DNA of 64,000 nucleotides. Source: an uncultured Dyadobacter sp. GTDB lineage: Bacteria; Bacteroidota; Bacteroidia; Cytophagales; Spirosomataceae. Shown here piece by piece: positions 44,747 to 53,776 of this stretch. Location of the stretch: NCBI RefSeq assembly GCF_946482605.1, contig NZ_CAMLSE010000003.1, positions 186,001-250,000 on the forward strand, given 5' to 3'. Position numbers and translations under genes: made by a program. How positions within the stretch are numbered: the first letter of the stretch is position 1; every line of letters starts with the position of its first letter. The notes under the pieces were generated by a model, which did no database searches, was not told the DNA's origin, and saw only the letters and a program-made list of their open reading frames with translations.

Positions 44747-45109
44747 ATGAAGCATATCTTCTTTTACGGCGCATTAGCGCTTTCAATGCTTTCGGCGGTC
44801 TCTGATGAAGCACAACAATCACCGGATAGCCGCGGGAAGATTCAGGAAGGCGGCGCCATCGAATAGACAATCGGTAGCAGGCTTCCGCATCGCGACCACA
44901 TTGAAATGAGCGGGGAGCCAGTATCGCTCCGGCTCGAATACGCGGTGGGACAGCCTGGCCGCCCCGCTTGTCAGAAGAACGGGGACAGGGTCGCGGACTC
45001 CGATAGTGTTGAACTGGAAGGGCGGTTTCCGGCAGGGAAGGCACGGCAAAATCCCGCAACGTTTAGCCGAGGCGGAAAGAAGCCCATTGAGGTTAAATTC
45101 AAACCCTGA
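44747..45109 (+). pseudogene. Amber-interrupted remnant of a secreted-protein gene
   Basis: An ATG at 44747 opens a signal-peptide-like frame (MKHIFFYGALALSMLSAV...) that is cut after 39 codons by TAG at 44864-44866. The same frame then stays open for 80 codons to TGA at 45107-45109, with readable sequence such as HIEMSGEPVSLRLEYAVG and KKPIEVKFKP. The HIEMSG segment reminds me of the N-terminal region of large Bacteroidota glycosidase-like proteins, but the rest does not, so I treat this as a decayed or deleted gene. A real small gene with the stop read through is unlikely but not excluded. Confidence 0.4.
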
Positions 45110-45134
45110 AACCCATTGCTGACGTCTCGCAGGC

Positions 45135-46439
45135 TTATGACGCCGCCAGCAGCTTATCGACTTCCGGATACCCGGTCGGTAAAGGTATGTCGCTTGCATT
45201 GGCCCCGGCTTTGAGCAGAAGCGCTACGGACCGGGGCGTGCGCCTGTCCATCCAGTAGGAATCGACGCAGGCCCGGACTGCGAGCTGCAAAGGCGTCCGA
45301 CCATTTGCGTCAGCCGCATCGACGGAGGCACCCGCTTCGATCAGCAGCTGAACCACATCAGGATGTCCCAGCCAGGCGGCTACATGAATAGCCAGGCTGT
45401 TTTTTGGAATACCCCAATAACCATCGCCGGTGGTGAAGGGTTCGTTCACCTCTACGCCCAAGCTCAGCAACTGTTTCACACCGGCTGCATTGCCGCCCGC
45501 CGAGAATTTTGAGAGCAGCATCCCACCCATGAAGATCACCTTCCCGGCAATGGCCTGATCCGTGCGAGCAATAGCCTCCACCCTTTCAGCGTCGCCGAAT
45601 GCGCAAGCCTCGATGAGGCGGTCCGCACCTTCAAGGACATAGGAGATCCCCCGCTTACGAAGCATTTGGAGCACGTCGGCACGCCCCTCCCGCGCTGCGC
45701 GGGCAGCAGCGGTCATTCCCTCGCACGCCACACCTGGGTCCGCCCCGTGATCGAGAAGCAGGTTAATGAATGCGATATCATTAATGCGGGCCAGCGCGTG
45801 GTGGAGCGGCGAAGTGGTCCCCCAGATTCTGTTTGGGTCGGCACCGGCTTCCAGCAGGTACTTTGCGCCAGGGTAATCGTGCCAGTCATGCTTGCGGATT
45901 AGCATTAGCACCAGGTTTTCAGGTGTAAGCTGTCCTGTTTCAACCAAAGCCTTCATCGCTCTATTATCGTCGGTCTCGGGAGAATGGTACACCGCCTCGC
46001 CATCGTTGGGGTCGGCACCGAATTCCAGCAATAATCTCGTGAGACCTTCGTGATGGGCGACGCCCGCAGCTCCGTATAATGCTGTTTCAAACTCGGGGTA
46101 AGCGCCGGTCGTCCAAAAACCTGCATTCGGGTCGGCACCGGCTTCCAGAAGGATTCTTGCAGTTTTCAAAAAGGCCTCCGTGCGGTCCGGATGCAGCCGG
46201 AGGTATTTGGACATACACAAATAGACCAGCGCATTGCCACCATAAGGAGCCGCTGTGCTGGTGGCCTGAGCAGGGTCAGCGGCCAGAAATGCCGAAACAA
46301 GTTCTGCATGACCCAGAATGGCGGCCGTAAAAATGCTGGTACCGGAGAGTTCAGGGTATTCTCCCAACATCGAATCCGCCTCGGCCAGCGAACCATGCCA
46401 GATGGCCTCACGGATGAATTCGGTCTGAATGTCTGTCAT
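45135..46439 (-). CDS. Ankyrin-repeat protein
   Basis: 434 residues without signal peptide or membrane segment. About ten ankyrin units can be counted, with the usual cores: NARILLEAGADPNAGF-type (ARILLEAGADPNAGFW), HEGLTRLLLEFGADPNDGEA, AKYLLEAGADPNRIWGTTSPLHHAL, FINLLLDHGADPGVACEGMTA, and near the end PDVVQLLIEAGASVDAADANGRTPL. It should bind another protein in the cytosol; no partner is suggested by neighbours, which are a gene remnant and a GNAT enzyme in the other direction. Confidence 0.93.
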   Translation of the reverse strand: MTDIQTEFIREAIWHGSLAEADSMLGEYPELSGTSIFTAAILGHAELVSAFLAADPAQATSTAAPYGGNALVYLCMSKYLRLHPDRTEAFLKTARILLEAGADPNAGFWTTGAYPEFETALYGAAGVAHHEGLTRLLLEFGADPNDGEAVYHSPETDDNRAMKALVETGQLTPENLVLMLIRKHDWHDYPGAKYLLEAGADPNRIWGTTSPLHHALARINDIAFINLLLDHGADPGVACEGMTAAARAAREGRADVLQMLRKRGISYVLEGADRLIEACAFGDAERVEAIARTDQAIAGKVIFMGGMLLSKFSAGGNAAGVKQLLSLGVEVNEPFTTGDGYWGIPKNSLAIHVAAWLGHPDVVQLLIEAGASVDAADANGRTPLQLAVRACVDSYWMDRRTPRSVALLLKAGANASDIPLPTGYPEVDKLLAAS

Positions 46440-46688
46440 TTGCTTAGTTTTCTGAGTTGATCACTGAACCGGACAATCAATTCTTTACAATATACACTGC
46501 ATTCTGTTACTACCCATCCGTCGCCGGGCAATGCCCGTGCCGGAATTCCGATCAGCGCTTTCCGTCTTCCGGACTACCCGACCAGCCTCCTGTGCGCAAA
46601 AACGGCCGCAAGAATGCATTAACCAGCGTAAAAAAGATCGACTATTCGGAAAGAGAAACGTAAATTAGGCCCATTCATATCGATTTCA

Positions 46689-47372
46689 ATGGCGCATATT
46701 CTCGACAATCCGGTCTGGCATGCATTGACCGCCCATAACCAACCACTCGGTACCGTGGCTGCGGCCACCGCCTTTTTCCATCCCGATGTTTCGCCTTTCG
46801 TGGCCATTGAACGGCCCGAGCAAGGGCATTTGACGGATCTCCACAATGCCATTCATTTTGACAACGTCGTCATTTTTGTCTCCAATCAAAAAATGGAAAT
46901 GCCCGCCCCGTGGAAGCTGCTGGCCCTCGTCGATGGATACCAGATGATCTACAACGGTCCGGCCAATCCGGTTTCGGAAGGGCCACCCATCACTGCGCTT
47001 ACAAATCTGCATGTCCCGGAAATGCTCGCGTTGACAAGCCTCACCAATCCGGGCCCGTTCGCAAAGGAAACGATCCGGTTCGGCCATTACGAAGGCATAT
47101 TCGCCGACGGCAAGCTGGTAGCGATGGCGGGACAGCGGTTACACCCGGAAGGGTTTGCGGAGATCAGCGCTGTGTGCACGCATCCGGAGCATTTGGGCAA
47201 GGGTTATGCGCGTCACTTGCTGCTGCGGCAGGTAAACCGCATTCAACAAAACAACGAAGTCCCTTTCCTGCATGTGAAGGGGGATAATGCGCGGGCTATC
47301 GGTGTGTATGAATCACTGGGCTTTGCGATCCGGACGGAGATCTTCTTTCATGTGATACAAAAAAGGGGCTAA
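46689..47372 (+). CDS. GNAT-family N-acetyltransferase (FR47-like)
   Basis: 227 residues. The N-terminal half (to about 125) is a degenerate first GNAT unit; the C-terminal half holds the acetyl-CoA site: AEISAVCTHPEHLGKGYARHLLLRQ, with the Q/RxxGxG/A pattern as HLGKGYA, then PFLHVKGDNARAIGVYESLGF, the usual asparagine-containing last motif. This is the FR47-like layout (PF08445-type). Substrate unknown. Transcribed alone. Confidence 0.88.
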   Translation: MAHILDNPVWHALTAHNQPLGTVAAATAFFHPDVSPFVAIERPEQGHLTDLHNAIHFDNVVIFVSNQKMEMPAPWKLLALVDGYQMIYNGPANPVSEGPPITALTNLHVPEMLALTSLTNPGPFAKETIRFGHYEGIFADGKLVAMAGQRLHPEGFAEISAVCTHPEHLGKGYARHLLLRQVNRIQQNNEVPFLHVKGDNARAIGVYESLGFAIRTEIFFHVIQKRG

Positions 47373-47487
47373 TCAATCGGAGCGGTATGCTCTCGACTCC
47401 GCGGCCGCCCCGACAAGTCAAGGGCGCTCGAGGGAATGGCCGTTTAATAAGTTGTGTTCAAACTGTTTGCTCTGCTACACCCTGGAG

Positions 47488-47518
47488 TTTGCATTATTCT
47501 CGTGATTTCGTGATTTTG
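47488..47518 (+). promoter_or_regulatory. Promoter for the lipoprotein gene at 47583
   Basis: TTTG (47488-47491), 19-base spacer, TGATTTTG (47511-47518): one mismatch from TTTG/TAnnTTTG. The -7 box ends about 65 bases before the ATG. Confidence 0.45.
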
Positions 47519-47582
47519 AAGAAAGGTTTACGGCCCAACGCCCGCCCCTATACACATTTCTTCTACCTCAGCGCCGATCGAT

Positions 47583-49016
47583 ATGAAAAATCTCGCGATT
47601 TTCTTATTCCCCATTTTGCTAGCCGTTCAGTCGTGCGGGCTTAAAACTTCGGTCCTGTACGGTGAGCGTAATACCCATGGTGATGTGGCTGTAAAGCCGA
47701 ACGGGCTGGCGGCGCTTACCCTCGGAACCGTAGAACCGAGGGATACTTTGTATCATGTAGTGCGTATTTTCATAGACCGGGAGGGCATTATATATCCTCC
47801 TGATCAGAGAATTCTGAGGGCCTTTCTGATAGGCAACAACTACTCTTTCCTTCCTTATCAAAGCCAATACGCGGATAGCGCGAAAAACGGGATCATTTCC
47901 TGCCTGAATCCCCGGTTTTACCCGCTCATATCCGCTGCCTACAAGCCCCTGCTGGAAACGTATTACCGCAAACATGAACTCACCACTGACGATTTGCATA
48001 ATTTCAGGAGAGATTTCAATCGCATCTCACGGGATACGATCACGGCCAGACTGACACGCCTGATCCATGACTTTGGTTATCAAAACGTCACGTTTTTAAT
48101 GGTCGGGTTCAATAACACGTTTGTCAACGATCACACTTCGCACAACTCCTCGGAGGCTAAGCTTGACTCTCAGATATGCAAAATTCAGGAAATCCTGGAC
48201 GCTTCCAACTATCGCAGGATTATCCTGAAAGATGGTTCTGAAATCGTTAAAACCCTTTTTATAGAGGTGCATTGGGATGGCCGGTTCGTGAATGAAAAAG
48301 GCATTAAAACCGGATTAAACTACCAGCCTGCCCTCATATCCAGTTACAAAGCCGGGCTGGCACTCCGCGGAATCATGAGCGGGATAGATGCCCCGAACCT
48401 GGAAATCAACATGATGTCACATAGCTCAGGGGCTAATGTGATCTGCGAATCGTTGTTCAATCAGCGGTCGAAGGTACGGGCCTATGCCGCCAGCAAATCG
48501 GAGCTCTTTAAACTGCTTGAACATTGCTACCGCGACACATCCGGGTCTTATCTCACGCCATCCCAGTCAAAAGTGAATGCATTCCTGATGGAGGCTTCTT
48601 TGCCTGGAATAGAGACGTTTATGGATTATTACAAGCGCAATCGTAAAGACGGAAAACCGCTTGAAAGCGACAACTACCGGATCATCCTGGGATACAACGT
48701 CAACGACCCCGATCTTGGCAAGCGATTCGGCAAAAAATGGATCGGCAAACTGCTGGAAAGCGCCAACTACAACGGCCGACTGATCAACGGGATCAGCGAT
48801 TCGTTCGGTTCGACAGCGCTGGGTGCACTGGAATCGGAGGTGATCCGCACGCGGGAGTATTTTCGCCGTTACCACAATGTCCAAAACTTTCAGCCTGTGA
48901 ATTTTTCCTATAACCAGGCTAATGGCCACAAAGCGCCCAACACGTTTCATGACGTCGGTCTTTATTTGAACCTTCCCGAATACCGCAATGCGATCCATAG
49001 CCTTTACGGTTTGTAA
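47583..49016 (+). CDS. Lipoprotein of unknown function with alpha/beta-hydrolase-like SHSSG motif
   Basis: 477 residues. The signal peptide MKNLAIFLFPILLAVQSC ends in a lipobox, so the protein is lipidated. A Ser-His-Ser-Ser-Gly elbow (EINMMSHSSGANVICESLF, about residues 277-295) preceded by a beta-strand-like stretch fits a lipase/esterase-type fold, with GYNVNDPDLG and FHDVGLYLNLPEYR as possible later active-site regions; the catalytic acid and His are not certain. An earlier segment (VTFLMVGFNNTF) could be the oxyanion-side strand. The gene converges on, and overlaps by 13 bases, the 870-aa gene on the other strand. I recognise no named family. Confidence 0.6.
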   Translation: MKNLAIFLFPILLAVQSCGLKTSVLYGERNTHGDVAVKPNGLAALTLGTVEPRDTLYHVVRIFIDREGIIYPPDQRILRAFLIGNNYSFLPYQSQYADSAKNGIISCLNPRFYPLISAAYKPLLETYYRKHELTTDDLHNFRRDFNRISRDTITARLTRLIHDFGYQNVTFLMVGFNNTFVNDHTSHNSSEAKLDSQICKIQEILDASNYRRIILKDGSEIVKTLFIEVHWDGRFVNEKGIKTGLNYQPALISSYKAGLALRGIMSGIDAPNLEINMMSHSSGANVICESLFNQRSKVRAYAASKSELFKLLEHCYRDTSGSYLTPSQSKVNAFLMEASLPGIETFMDYYKRNRKDGKPLESDNYRIILGYNVNDPDLGKRFGKKWIGKLLESANYNGRLINGISDSFGSTALGALESEVIRTREYFRRYHNVQNFQPVNFSYNQANGHKAPNTFHDVGLYLNLPEYRNAIHSLYGL

Positions 49017-51616
49017 GCCTTCAGGAAGCGCTCTCTGGCCTTTGCACTCCTTTTGTAGCTCATATTGTAAAACCAGTTGATGTACCGGATATTTTCAAAC
49101 AGCTGGTTTGAAATCTGCAACCAGTAGTGCTCCTCGTCGCCATATCGGATCTTCCAAATGATGTTTTCATTCTCGGAAACGGGCGTCGTAAAAGTACCTC
49201 TGAATGGATCAAAACTCCTGACAGAGTCCGCAATGGTTTGATCGGTCAGTAATTTGTAGATCATCTTTTTATACCGGGGCTTCCATCCGGTAAATTGGCG
49301 CAGCATTTCTTTGCTCATGTCACTTTTAAACCTGCTACGGACGCGCTTCCGGTTGATGTTGAAGGGATCGTAAATCTCCATCACCTGGTGTTTAAGAAAC
49401 GCCGACAAGTTTGCCTGCTTGGAGGAAGTCAGAAATGACTGGGCGGAAACCGGCAGACCAGCTCTCACGTACAGCGGAGCCGAAAACAACCTGAGAAATT
49501 GCTTGATGTTTTCCTGATCATTCCTCCCGACCGTCGTTCTCACGGTATCGAGGCTAGTCCTGACCCACGGGTCCGACAAATAGATGAAATACTTCCTTTG
49601 GGATATATTGTCTTTAATAAACAGATCATGGAAATTCTGGGCTACACCGCTCAATGCATTGCTGTTCCGTATGATGGCGAGGCTGTCCCCACTTTCCTTC
49701 AACCGTAATTGCTGCTGACTGATTTTTCCAAGGAGTTCCTGATACTTGGCCCTGGCACTTTTCAGTTCTTCCACCAGTGATGCATTGCCTGCATTGATCT
49801 GATCCTCTTCTTCCAAACTCTTCAGGTAATCTTTCAGATTGGATGTGATTTCATTGAAAGAGTCTATCAACTCACTGATCGGTGCACTTAAGTTCTTCGA
49901 TTTGAATAACAGCTCGTCCGCCGAAATGACCTCCGTTGAATCGCCCGACGGGTTCTTAAAACCAAGCCTGTCAAACTTTAAATCCGCATATTTTGCCGGC
50001 AACTTTTCTTTAATATCACTTCTTAAATCTATATAACTCTTTAAGCCGTTCAGAAAATGCTGCTCCTGTCCCTTGTCAATTCTATCGATATGTTTCAAAA
50101 GCGGCGGCAGGCTATCCGCCACAGACAACACCGTCAGGCTGTTTTGCAGTTTTTCCAGATCGGCCCTATCGGACGATATTTTGTCGATCGTCTCCTTTAT
50201 CTGATTTTTTTCTCCCTGCATGGCCGGCGTGAACGCATTGCCGGTCATCCTGTTAATGACGGCGGCCAACTGTACCCGTATCAGGCGTTTCCCGGCAGTT
50301 TGAGCCGCTGCCGATCCCTGGCCCTCCTCCCTTTTTACGATGTCTTTTTTTAAGGCGTCTAGCTTCACGGTATCGTCAGCGATCTTACTTTGGAGAGCCC
50401 CGACTCTCGTAGCTATGGCGTCTTCCCGAAATTTCAAATTTTCCTTCACCGTAGCGATGCATGCATGATAGTCGGGCGACTTGATACAAGTATCGATAAT
50501 GCTGTTTCCTGTTTTGATTCCCGGAAACCTCCGGTAAACCCATGGCTTACCCGTAAGATAACTGTCATCGGGCCGGTTGGAAGTGACGAGGTTGAGAATT
50601 GCCTTATCCTCCGATTCGATGAACATGTCGTTCAGGCTCTCCTTGAGGGAATCAAGGGCCAGATAGTTCAGCGAATAGGTAGTTCTGTAAACAAAATCCT
50701 CGTTATTGACATTCTTTGACTCCGTCAGCGACAAACCGGAAATCCTGTTGCCGCTCTCGTCGATCCGGAACACCTTCATTTGCTTCGACAGGTTCAGGCT
50801 TACTTCCAGCGTACTGTTTTTGAGAATGAATAAATTGACAATGGAGGAATGTACCCAATCGAACCACTGACCGTCCCAGAAAGGTGGTTTATCGTTCCAA
50901 AAGCGATAGTTGGTATTGTATGGCTCTTTTGTTTCGCTTTTCAGCCTGATAATGGTCTTTTTTGTTTGGTCAAATCTGTCTTTCCCACGCAGACTATTGT
51001 CGACCACAAAGTCCTTACTCAATGCATCTGGAATCCCAACAAGTGCCCTGATCGAGTTTTCATGCATAACACTGGCACTATCAATCGTCGTATGATCGTG
51101 TTCGGGACAAGCGAATTTATTGAAATGCATATATGGCTCGCACACATTCTGAACATATCCGGGATAAACCACCATCTTAAATTGCTTGTCCTCCATGTGA
51201 TAATAGAGTTTACAGTAATAAAAGAAGCCATCGTTATCATTCTTAAAATCGGCCTTCGTTTTATGTAAAACCTTGAAATCCAACTCCCTGTATCGCTCGC
51301 TGACAAACACTTTTCCGATCTTGTAGAAATAGGCGCTATCGTTTGAAATACTGACCGTATTATCAAAATCATAGAATCGATAGTAAAGCTTGTGTATCTG
51401 AATAAAAGGAGTATAGCTGTTTCTGGAACTATAATTGGTCGTCTTTTCAATCTCCGCCTGCTGGATGGAGCGCATAAAAACGCCTGCGCCTAGTTCGCTT
51501 GTCATCGACTGCATACGGGCCACAACGGCGGCGGGGCTGGTGTCCTCTCCGCGACAAACCGCTTGCAGACATAAAATCAGCAAGCATGAAAGAAGGATTG
51601 TGAATTTTCCGCTCAT
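49004..51616 (-). CDS. Large periplasmic protein of unknown function (870 aa, coiled coils)
   Basis: Signal peptide MSGKFTILLSCLLILCLQAVCRG, so exported. Residues ~25-370 look globular and rich in Tyr and Phe (YTPFIQIHKLYYRFYDFDN, FFYYCKLYYHMEDKQFKMVV) and contain a short His/Cys patch (FNKFACPEHDHTT). Residues ~405-660 are helical and charged with heptad-like patterns (DDTVKLDALKKDIVKREE; IKETIDKISSDRADLEKLQN; NASLVEELKSARAKYQELL), predicted coiled coils. The end (~680-870) is again globular. It starts 1 base behind the 392-aa gene stop, so the two are an operon. The DNA is AT-richer than most of the window. No family recognised. Confidence 0.7.
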   Translation of the reverse strand: MSGKFTILLSCLLILCLQAVCRGEDTSPAAVVARMQSMTSELGAGVFMRSIQQAEIEKTTNYSSRNSYTPFIQIHKLYYRFYDFDNTVSISNDSAYFYKIGKVFVSERYRELDFKVLHKTKADFKNDNDGFFYYCKLYYHMEDKQFKMVVYPGYVQNVCEPYMHFNKFACPEHDHTTIDSASVMHENSIRALVGIPDALSKDFVVDNSLRGKDRFDQTKKTIIRLKSETKEPYNTNYRFWNDKPPFWDGQWFDWVHSSIVNLFILKNSTLEVSLNLSKQMKVFRIDESGNRISGLSLTESKNVNNEDFVYRTTYSLNYLALDSLKESLNDMFIESEDKAILNLVTSNRPDDSYLTGKPWVYRRFPGIKTGNSIIDTCIKSPDYHACIATVKENLKFREDAIATRVGALQSKIADDTVKLDALKKDIVKREEGQGSAAAQTAGKRLIRVQLAAVINRMTGNAFTPAMQGEKNQIKETIDKISSDRADLEKLQNSLTVLSVADSLPPLLKHIDRIDKGQEQHFLNGLKSYIDLRSDIKEKLPAKYADLKFDRLGFKNPSGDSTEVISADELLFKSKNLSAPISELIDSFNEITSNLKDYLKSLEEEDQINAGNASLVEELKSARAKYQELLGKISQQQLRLKESGDSLAIIRNSNALSGVAQNFHDLFIKDNISQRKYFIYLSDPWVRTSLDTVRTTVGRNDQENIKQFLRLFSAPLYVRAGLPVSAQSFLTSSKQANLSAFLKHQVMEIYDPFNINRKRVRSRFKSDMSKEMLRQFTGWKPRYKKMIYKLLTDQTIADSVRSFDPFRGTFTTPVSENENIIWKIRYGDEEHYWLQISNQLFENIRYINWFYNMSYKRSAKARERFLKAYKP

Positions 51617-51617
51617 G

Positions 51618-52796
51618 TTACAATTGACTGTTTACACCTGCTCCGATAATGAACCGACCCGATTCCGCTGTCGGGTTAAACCAATGGAATCTTTCCAGCT
51701 CTATCTTATCCTTGCCTTTTGTGCTATGCAAAACAGCAGGATTATACCGCCGGGCATTCACTTTATGAATGACTTTCTTGGCATGGTTCCTGTTTTGCGG
51801 CCGTATGCCCTGCTCCCCGCCCTGAACGCCGAAGAACACGTTCAAACCCCAGTTACGGTAATCGTCGATCTGCGAGGACATCGAGTTCCGCATCGGTATG
51901 CCGATGTTGATGATCTTCCTTCCCTCGTTCAGCATCCGTTCACCGGGCTCCTGATTCACATACCGCGCATTCCTTGTCAATTCGGGCTTATTGACATCAA
52001 ACTGTTCATTAATATCATATACATCCGGGTAATCGAAGAGGTCCCGCTCGAACGATCCTGTGTAAACGTCGCTGGCATAACTGATATGCCAGGGCTTGTT
52101 GTTCATGCGCTCCCGCTGCGTGTACAGGTTCGCGGAGAAGCGTAATCCGCCCGTGTAGTACCGGTCATGATGGTCCGCAAATTGTTGCAGGATGTATGGA
52201 ATGACCATGTTGTCGTTGTAGAACAGCGCCTGGAACGACAGCCGGTTCTTTTGGTTCCAGTTCAGTGTGGCGCGGGCTCCGAGCACGATCAGCTGTTGCG
52301 ACCTGTTTTTGGTGGTGTATACATTGTCCTTGTTGAACTTGGCACGGAACATGTTGACGTTCGACTTCGGCGACAGCACGAAATTTGATCCCAGCACAAA
52401 CTGGAATTCATTATTGGCAAGAAAAGCACTGGAATGCCCTATTTTAAAAACGGGTACTTCCTCATAATGCGATTTCCCGGCAATACCCAGCACGTTGAGC
52501 GGCGTGATCACGACATTGAGTTGCGTTCGCGAGCCCTGCCGGTTCTTGTTCCCCAGCGCGTAACGCGTGCCCGCCAGGGTAAAGGCCAGATTTACACCCG
52601 GCTGAAAATCAAGGCTCCATAACAAATCTTCCCTCGTCAACCAGTACGCGGTAGCCAGACTAACCCCATAGCCGCCATTAAAAGAAGCGTAAACAGCCAG
52701 TTTTGAGTTGAAAACACCGGGAAATTTGTTTTGGGCAACCGCGGAATTGATGGTTACAAAAAGGGCTGTCCCACAAAGAAGTAGAAGTCTAATCAT
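51618..52796 (-). CDS. Secreted beta-strand-rich protein of unknown function (392 aa)
   Basis: Signal peptide ending INSAVAQ. The mature protein shows alternating aromatic/hydrophobic strands (LAVYASFNGGYGVSLATAYW; SLDFQPGVNLAFTLAGTRYAL; NEFQFVLGSNFVLS; YYTGGLRFSANLY) as in small outer-membrane barrels. The stretch LFYNDN...HHDRYYTGGLRF followed by SDVYTGSF vaguely recalls the 'polymorphic toxin type 23' domain that annotation tools place on some exported Bacteroidota proteins; this is a weak resemblance from memory. First gene of an operon with the 870-aa protein. Confidence 0.65.
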   Translation of the reverse strand: MIRLLLLCGTALFVTINSAVAQNKFPGVFNSKLAVYASFNGGYGVSLATAYWLTREDLLWSLDFQPGVNLAFTLAGTRYALGNKNRQGSRTQLNVVITPLNVLGIAGKSHYEEVPVFKIGHSSAFLANNEFQFVLGSNFVLSPKSNVNMFRAKFNKDNVYTTKNRSQQLIVLGARATLNWNQKNRLSFQALFYNDNMVIPYILQQFADHHDRYYTGGLRFSANLYTQRERMNNKPWHISYASDVYTGSFERDLFDYPDVYDINEQFDVNKPELTRNARYVNQEPGERMLNEGRKIINIGIPMRNSMSSQIDDYRNWGLNVFFGVQGGEQGIRPQNRNHAKKVIHKVNARRYNPAVLHSTKGKDKIELERFHWFNPTAESGRFIIGAGVNSQL

Positions 52797-52949
52797 CCGG
52801 AATTGCTTTTATAAGAGAGATGGGTTTATGCGAAAATACTGAATATGGGATTGTAACTGGTAGAGTTCAAATACCTGATACAATGCGTACTATTACGTAT
52901 TTATAACTACGCTTGCGCAGAACATCACAACGCTGTGGCACCAAACAAA

Positions 52950-52980
52950 AAAACGAGGCGGCTTTCGGCCACCTCGTTTT
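52950..52980 (-). terminator. Terminator of the RidA-family gene
   Basis: The hairpin GAGG-c-GGC/loop TTTCG/GCC-a-CCTC inside 52950-52980 has one C/A mismatch in the stem and is followed on the minus strand by a run of seven T. It lies 86 bases behind the RidA stop. The gap 52797-53065 shows nothing else I can name. Confidence 0.7.
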
Positions 52981-53065
52981 CATTTTGCCCCGGGGGACAT
53001 TAAATTGTCACCCGGAACACCAGCGCTTTTTGCTTCCGATTCAGTGAATCCAGCCGATTCGCAGC

Positions 53066-53611
53066 CTAGGGCGCAACCTCCACGATCATCTCGATCTCGA
53101 CGGCAATATTGGACGGCAGCGATGCCACCCCGATCGCGGAGCGGGCGTGTTTGCCGCTCTCACCAAAGACCTCGACCATAAAATCGGTAAAGCCGTTGAT
53201 CACCTGCGGCTGCTGGCTCAGCGTTGGCGTAGAATTCACGAGTCCGAGTACTTTTATGACCCTTTTGACCTTGTTCAGGTCGCCGATCTCATATTTCAGC
53301 GAAGCCAGTAATGCGATCCCGCAGAGCCTGGCCGCTTCTTTGCCCTGCTCGACGGTCAGGTCGTCGCCCACCTTTCCGGTAATCTGCCCGCCTCCCGGCT
53401 TATCAGGCCCGTGGCCCGAAAGGTAGATCAGGTTACCCACCCGAACCGTGCGCAACAAGTTTCCTTTGGGTGCATTGAGCTTAGGCAGCACAACACCAAG
53501 TTCGGTCAGTTTCTTTTCGACGTCCGTGCGGCCGGCCTGCGCCATCCCCCGGCTAATCACCGCAAGCATTAGTACCGATAGCGCCGCAAAAAATGTTCGT
53601 TTCTTCATCAT
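53066..53611 (-). CDS. RidA/YjgF-family protein with signal peptide
   Basis: 181 residues; the first ~25 (MMKKRTFFAALSVLMLAVISRGMAQA) are a signal peptide, unusual for a family best known as cytosolic enamine/imine deaminases. The RidA core follows: RTVRVGNLIYLSGHGPDKPGGGQ (substrate pocket strand), KEAARLCGIALLASLKYEIGDLNKVKRVIKVLGLV, and ARSAIGVASLPSNIAVEIEMIVEVA, where the Arg of ARSAIG is the conserved carboxylate-binding residue. It is likely periplasmic. A single gene with its own -7 element and terminator. Confidence 0.9.
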   Translation of the reverse strand: MMKKRTFFAALSVLMLAVISRGMAQAGRTDVEKKLTELGVVLPKLNAPKGNLLRTVRVGNLIYLSGHGPDKPGGGQITGKVGDDLTVEQGKEAARLCGIALLASLKYEIGDLNKVKRVIKVLGLVNSTPTLSQQPQVINGFTDFMVEVFGESGKHARSAIGVASLPSNIAVEIEMIVEVAP

Positions 53612-53637
53612 TAAAAGGATTTATACTGATTAAAGGC

Positions 53638-53645
53638 CAAAAGTA
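53638..53645 (-). promoter_or_regulatory. -7 promoter element of the RidA-family gene
   Basis: TACTTTTG on the minus strand, 27 bases before the ATG at 53611, fits TAnnTTTG. No clear TTTG at the proper distance. Confidence 0.4.
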
Positions 53646-53709
53646 AGGATGATCCGCAGAGAAACAGATAAAATTATGCATCAGGTGACTTCTGAGGCGA
53701 CATCCAAAC

Positions 53710-53756
53710 CACCGGCGTTGCGGGCTTGCGCCGGTGCGGGATTATCTCTAACTTTG
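53710..53756 (+). promoter_or_regulatory. Promoter of the AraC-type gene with overlapping inverted repeat
   Basis: CTTG (53725-53728), 20-base spacer and a perfect TAACTTTG (53749-53756) precede the ATG at 53777. An 8-bp perfect inverted repeat, caccggcg (53710-53717) and cgccggtg (53729-53736), straddles the upstream element, so a protein bound there would affect RNA polymerase. Autoregulation by the encoded AraC-type protein is plausible. Confidence 0.5.
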
Positions 53757-53776
53757 ATTTATATAATAACAATACT

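Noticed and set aside
44745..45199. Two minus-strand frames (104 and 126 codons) over the gene remnant
   Set aside because: Composition is Arg/Pro-rich without motifs or signal peptide; they overlap each other and the better-supported plus-strand remnant.
46457..46663. Plus-strand 68-codon frame upstream of the GNAT gene
   Set aside because: No motif, no ribosome-binding or promoter context, ordinary spacer composition.
47387..47644. Plus-strand 85-codon frame before the lipoprotein
   Set aside because: Overlaps the lipoprotein start and the predicted promoter; sequence is featureless.
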